Position numbers and translations under genes: made by a program. This document shows, in pieces, positions 58,971 to 64,000 of a stretch of DNA of 64,000 bases. The notes under the pieces were generated by a model. It searched no databases, was not told the origin of the DNA, and saw only the letters and a program-made list of their open reading frames with translations. The DNA is from Zygaena filipendulae (lineage: Eukaryota > Arthropoda > Insecta > Lepidoptera > Zygaenidae): the NCBI GenBank assembly GCA_907165275.2, contig OU015664.1, forward strand, positions 8,518,001-8,582,000. Reading direction: 5' to 3'. The first letter of the stretch is position 1, and every line of letters starts with the position of its first letter.

Positions 58971-59200
58971 CCCGCGATTTCATCCGCGGTAATCTCGGAG
59001 TTCCCGCGGAGGTTGCGGGAAAAAGTACTCTATGTCCTTCCTTGTACCCCGACAGTAGTTTACTGTGATTAGCTGTTCCCCGCATTAGTTCCCGCCGGAG
59101 TTCCCGCGGGAATTCCGGGATAAAAACTATCCTATCTTTTAAGTTGGCCCATATTATAAATGGTTACAAAATTTTATCAAAATCCGTTCAGTAGTTTCGG
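58971..59200 (-). mobile_element. Two partial Helitron-like elements
   Basis: First CTAG at 58971 with CGCGATTTCATCCGCG; a second 3' end starts near 59069 (AGCTGTTCCCCGC) and runs to AAATCCGTTCAGTAG. Confidence 0.6.
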
Positions 59201-59252
59201 AGTCCATCGCGCACAAACCACGTGACACGTGATTTATATACATTAAGATTAT

Positions 59253-59430
59253 ACAAGTTGTGCTCCGCGGTTTCACCCGCGTTAATTTCAGAGTTCCCCG
59301 GGGAATTCCGGGATAAAAAGTACCCTAGAAAGAGTAAAAAACATCCATCCATCCATCCATCCATCCATCCATCCATCCATCCATCCATACATTCTTACAA
59401 ACTTTCGCGTTTATAATATAAGTAGGATAC
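59253..59430 (-). mobile_element. Helitron-like element with (ATCC)n expansion
   Basis: CGCGGTTTCACCCGCG hairpin and CCGGGATAAAAAGTACCCTA at the left, 5' end TTTATAATATAAGTAGGA at the right. A (CATC)n array at 59343-59390, about 12 units, replaces the centre. Confidence 0.7.
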
Positions 59431-59984
59431 AGATAGAAGATTGAGCACTTAAAATATCTATTAACGATACTAAGTATCTACGGATAATTAAGAGTCTTCT
59501 AGCAAAAGCAGTTGAAAATTGGCTGTATAAGTGTATAATGACGTTATACAATAATAAAATATGATCGCTAAATAAAATTCCAACTATCTCTTAAACTAAA
59601 AAGGACATCACCAACAAAGTGGTTTGAAAATCAACTCGATATAATATTATGTATACCTAACGCAAAGCGACTTCTTACCGCCTGCCTACAAAAACATCAC
59701 AGTTATGAAAATGAGGTAAACGAATCACAGCAACACCATTGACGATTGTGTACGTTTATTGAAAACATGAAGCGAACAGAAAAATCAGTGGAATGCACGA
59801 TTGCGGCGACGTTGCTGGATTACGCATGCGCTTTAAAAGTAACGAGGGCACGAGGCTGTTTTGAAGTGAAACGTAAGAGATTGTGATGTTTATGATGTGA
59901 TTCGAGAGAATGTGTTCGCTGGGCGTCGGTCACATTCGAGCGCCGACGACGCGCACGTGCACACCGCCCAATATTAATAAAACA

Positions 59985-60024
59985 ATGAGCGCCAAGTACG
60001 TTCCCGATGCGTATCGAAGGTTCC
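59985..60024 (+). CDS. Candidate first coding exon (MSAKYVPDAYRRF)
   Basis: An ATG in good context (ACAATGAGC) opens 13 codons ending at TTCC|GTAAAC, a usable donor. The preceding 200 bp are GC-rich with CpG-dense text (CGCCGACGACGCGCACGTGC) that contrasts with AT-rich flanks, as at a promoter. No second exon was found in the remaining 4 kb, so the gene, if real, continues beyond the window or has a long intron. I do not recognise the peptide. Confidence 0.28.
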
Positions 60025-61774
60025 GTAAACTTTAAAACACGTAACCTCTTTTTTCGGATACATTTCTAATGTTACTATCTCATTATATCAAATTGCTAAT
60101 ATCAGAAACAGACTAATTGTCAAAAATATTTTGACATTGTACTAAGATATGAAGCGGATAAAGTCAACTATATGTTGATATTGTTGTAGCTTATGATCAG
60201 TTAATTGGATTTAAACACAAGTACACAATTACTTACTCGACTGTGATAATAAGCCAGTTAAATAGTATTAAATCACTTTTTAATTAAGATTGACGCTGGA
60301 TGAGTTCTATAAGAACACAGATGCACGTAAGATTTATTACACGTAATAAAACACCCTAGCATTTACTACGTCTTTGTTTTGTCGTCGAATTTAAAAAACT
60401 TACCAGTAATACATTTACCAAAGAACGAACACGTGTTCCTATTTTAAAAGTTTTAGCGCTTCATTGGCACTTGTGACGTTTTGCTAAGGAGTCACCCAGG
60501 TGCAGTTAAATAAGTAATGATGATTTGGTATAAGAATTTTCACGAACGAAATCTGAGTTTTGTTATTAATACTTCATGTTGCTAAGTGAAAGGCTTGTTC
60601 ACTTGCTTTTGTTCACACAACCTTGTGTTGTCGCCACTTCTTCCACGCGAATGTACATATATACATACGTACCTATATGTGAATACTTAGTAATATTACG
60701 ATAGCATTATTGCCCCACTTCTCCGCATGTGCGAGTGTATTAAGGTGCTATGTCGACAGAAAAAATAATTAAATGGTGAACAGGGGATAGAGAGATATAG
60801 ATATGACTGCAGGCGAAAAAATTACATACATACAGCAGAATGAAGAACCTGCTCCTTTTTCGTAGTCGGTTAAAAAGAGATAGGTATGACAATAAAACAA
60901 ACATAATCATTGTGATTTAGTATTTAATAAATATCAATACCATTTTATTAAGTAAATCAAGTCTCGAAATTAGGCTATAAGTTACAAGCATTCGGCTAGA
61001 TTCGGTTTTTTTTTCCATTGTAAATACTAGGTAATCGGAATCGTGTTTTCGATTTAATCTGAATCAATTATACGTTAAATAAACATAGTTAATAATATAG
61101 TTTATGTATATATGTATCTGAAAGTTAAACTCCTAAGCTTTATGATTTTCGGGGCATTTGAGATCGCGTTTTATTTACATAGCCTCTTAATACACCTTCG
61201 AACAATCACTGAGCAATGAGCATGTCTCTACAGTCTACCTACCTCTATGATGTCATGTTTCACACAGTTATAAGATATTTATGTAACCGTAATGTTATTA
61301 ATTAGCTTTAAGTTACTTTTTCGTAGTCTGCACTCTTGTTTGTTTGTATTGTATTACAAAAAAAAAATATAGTACTTAACACAAAGTCATTATCCGCCCC
61401 ATTCCGTGTGTCCTCTGTCCGCTGGGTACAAAAGGTATGTTTGGCTATATAAAAAAAATGTTCAGCTTTTTGGGAAAAGGTCCCGACTAGTATAGCGCTG
61501 AGGCTGATCTTTGAATTTCGACCAAAGCAGGTAGAGCATAGTATTTATGTAGGTTTATTTAGCTGTAATTTCTGACAATTTGTTTATTAATTTATTCTTA
61601 ACACATACGGTATAGGGCCAATTACAATAACTAACAAATACTAGTAGGCCTTACATACAACTCCTTACAACTCACAAACCTTCAGAGACACAGACATGAT
61701 GATCATCCGAGTAGTAAACGCTTAACAAACAAACTCACATTCGAATTTATAACAGTAACGGTTATGCGTCATAT
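60025..61774. other. Gene-free stretch
   Basis: No exon, RNA or repeat boundary recognised. AT-rich with TACCTA-type words. Confidence 0.45.
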
Positions 61775-61860
61775 ACTAGCGGTTCCCCGCAAATTCACCC
61801 TGTGATTTCACCCTCATTAATTTCAAAATTCCTGCGGAAATACCGGATTGAAAATTATTT
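61775..61860 (-). mobile_element. Helitron-like fragment
   Basis: CTAG at 61775, GCGGTTCCCCGC and CACCCTCATTAATTTC; only the 3' end remains. Confidence 0.5.
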
Positions 61861-62574
61861 GTAATATTAATTAGGACTCTATTATTAAATCACCTAATAT
61901 CGGTACGGCTAGATATCCCGATACAGAGGTGAATCAGAAGCAAGCATTCTCGATTCTCGGTAATAAGATGTGCCCAGTTTAATACAGAACAAAATGATCT
62001 GTTCTAAAGACTATTTTCAATGGTGTTACAGATCTACATACTTGGTTTTGAAAGCAAATAATCGTAGAAAAAAAAATCCCAAGAATTTAACAGCATAACA
62101 ATTATTATTATATTACCTATACTTAAATTCTAGGGATCTTCATTTCTGAGAGTCGTTTAGTTTGTTCAAGAATTATAGGTGATATCATAATAATAGCTAA
62201 GTATTTGCTTATTCGGTTGCTTTCATAGATAAATGGTAAGATAAATTACTTGTTTATTTTCTCGTCTTATATATTTTTACCTCAAGTCTTACTGAAGTTC
62301 AACCAAACGTATTACCTACTTAGTTTAAGGTTAATTTCAATAATTATTAAGATTCACTTACTAGGTACTTCATAGATCCGAATAATATTATTCCTAATAC
62401 CTATAAAAAGTTCCTATGGGAATTGGGAGTTCTGAAAGTAACACATAATTATGTGTTTGCATTTTGATGCTGAACAGTATTTTGTACCTACACTTTATTT
62501 TTGTTCAACAGTAAATAGTACAATTTAGTGAAAAACAGTATAATACTGTATAAAACAGTATAGTTGGCAACTCT

Positions 62575-62617
62575 ATCTGAAACTGACGCGGGTGAAACCG
62601 CGGAGCAACAGCTAGTG
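62575..62617 (+). mobile_element. Helitron-like 3' end fragment
   Basis: GACGCGGGTGAAACCGCGGA and CAACAGCTAG. About 40 bp. Confidence 0.55.
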
Positions 62618-63135
62618 TAGGTGTACTTAATAAAATAAACAAAAATTTCATAAATAGCTTCAGCAAAGTTAATTAAGAGACATTGTACATAACCTAGAAA
62701 TTTATTTTCACGGGATCCGATTCAGCGATGCCATCAGTTATGGAAGCTTATATTCAACAGCCGTAGCTTTTAACTAAGCTTTTATGCCACAATGTCGGGG
62801 AAATGTAATCGTTTGCGTAATCTCTTCTCAGAACGATTAACATATTTTGTTAAATAACTATAAATAATCTATGAGTAAATGTTATATAACAATAAAAATG
62901 CACGTTAGGTATTCGAGACAAACCGATCCAATAGTTTGCTTACTTTGCTTACTAGTTAACAGTAACTTTGTAATAAAAAAATATTATCAAAATGTGTATT
63001 TCTTTTTACATTTCAACTAGATATTGCCCGCGGCATTATCTGCATGTACCTGCCTAGTTCCCTTGGAAATTATCAGCTGCAACATTCCTTTTTACCTAAT
63101 GATTAAAAATAAGAATCCTAGTAAAAATAATAATA

Positions 63136-63316
63136 ATACTAATGTTATAAATGCGAAAGTGAGTTTGTTTGTTTGTTACGCTTTCACGCCTAACGGCTCA
63201 CTCGATTATCATGAAATTTTTCATACACGTTATCAGGACATAGGGTATCTACTTTTTATCCCGGAATTTTCCCACGAGAACTCTGAAATTACCGCGGGTA
63301 AAATCGCGGGAGACCT
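63136..63316 (+). mobile_element. Helitron-like element
   Basis: AATGTTATAAATGCGAAAGT through CCGCGGGTAAAATCGCGGGA. Lacks TTCAGGGGTACAGAGAAG in the centre and carries TCTA at 63248. Confidence 0.65.
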
Positions 63317-64000
63317 AAACATAGGGCTAGCTGTACAATCAATACATGCAATCAATACATTTTATACGGTGGAGACAAATATGGGCATTTCTACCGGGCT
63401 TACACACGGATGCATTGTTGTTAAAAACCGAATAACACCCAGAACTTGGTGTTTAACCCAATCATCGAGTTTATTCCGGTTGAATACTTTGCACCTAATC
63501 TCAATATAAAGCTCTCTTTTTTGTGTTTGAAATAGCAATACGCGTGTAATTGAGAATGCTAAGAGATTTTATCTTCTGCCTACTGCTGATGGTGTTATCG
63601 AGTCGGACGGGGTGCCTTCGTCACTTTTTAGGATCTATTTGAACTTTTCAGTGAAGGCCCTTCACCTCCGACTGGAGGCCGGCTCTCGGCAGTTAACCTC
63701 TGTTGAATATTTATATTAATTCGCCCGCCGTCGGCCCTCCTCAGCTCTAACCAAGCTGTACTTGCTATCTTTGTCTTTCAAAGCTCTACAATTAAACATA
63801 GACTATGCAGGCGTTGCTTATCATAATACTTTAATATTTGAATACTGTATAACTTAGGTAAAAATAATAACACCGGGCGGGTTAGTTAGAAAAGGGTTGA
63901 AAAGCAGTGAACCTTTATGAGTATCACTGATAACTAAGTGACTATATTACGATTTACCTACCTCTATATATGTGTTATTTTCTTAAACATTTTACAAAGT
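63317..64000. other. Gene-free end of window
   Basis: No exon recognised. A GC-richer part at about 63600-63760 (CCGACTGGAGGCCGGCTC) has no coding frame I can support. Confidence 0.4.

Noticed and set aside
59343..59390. CATC array as a possible CRISPR or coding repeat (MDGW peptides)
   Set aside because: Simple microsatellite inside a Helitron-like element; no spacers.
63024..63509. 161-codon plus-strand frame
   Set aside because: Runs through a Helitron-like copy, and the translation contains the recurrent NAKVSLFVCYAF text seen at every such copy.

Overview
This is a gene-poor, AT-rich, transposon-rich piece of an insect nuclear genome, almost certainly a moth or butterfly (Lepidoptera). 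The main evidence is about thirty copies of short Helitron-like elements of the type common in Lepidoptera. They have a 5'-TC start, a 3' CCGCGG-containing hairpin and a CTAG end. Other evidence is the insect-style split genes and the Tc1-like transposons. I see no bacterial or viral genes, no CRISPR array and no rRNA.

Four host genes can be supported. (1) On the minus strand at 21017-24080, three exons encode a 151-residue four-helix membrane protein that I read as an HRG1/SLC48A1 heme transporter. (2) On the minus strand at 28087-31400, four exons encode a 415-residue ZAD-C2H2 zinc-finger protein. (3) On the plus strand at 32214-35195, six exons encode the complete V-ATPase subunit D (248 residues). 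It is transcribed divergently from the zinc-finger gene across about 0.8 kb. (4) On the minus strand at 36288-36680, an intronless gene encodes a small basic protein with a linker-histone-like winged helix. All splice junctions I list keep the reading frame.

The left part (1-20 kb) is mostly decayed repeats plus two Tc1-like DD34E transposons. One, at 10771-12341, has a single-base frameshift in its transposase and sits exactly in the centre of a palindromic MITE. An unoccupied copy of that MITE lies at 46038-46271. The other, at 13533-15089, has an open transposase and intact ends. The centre (20-37 kb) holds the genes. The right part (37-64 kb) has no gene I can identify and is full of Helitron-like copies, MITEs (at least six families), a tRNA-derived SINE, LINE 3' ends, microsatellites and a 168-bp-arm inverted repeat. 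A few GC-rich islands (about 47.3, 49.35, 55.9 and 59.9 kb) may be promoters or first exons of genes outside the window.

Two sequence-level patterns stand out. First, repeat families are inserted into one another, which gives a relative order of activity. Second, copies of the same repeat differ by 4-nt CCTA/TAGG insertions at TAC/GTA sites, which fits the very high density of GTAGGTA/TACCTAC words across the window.
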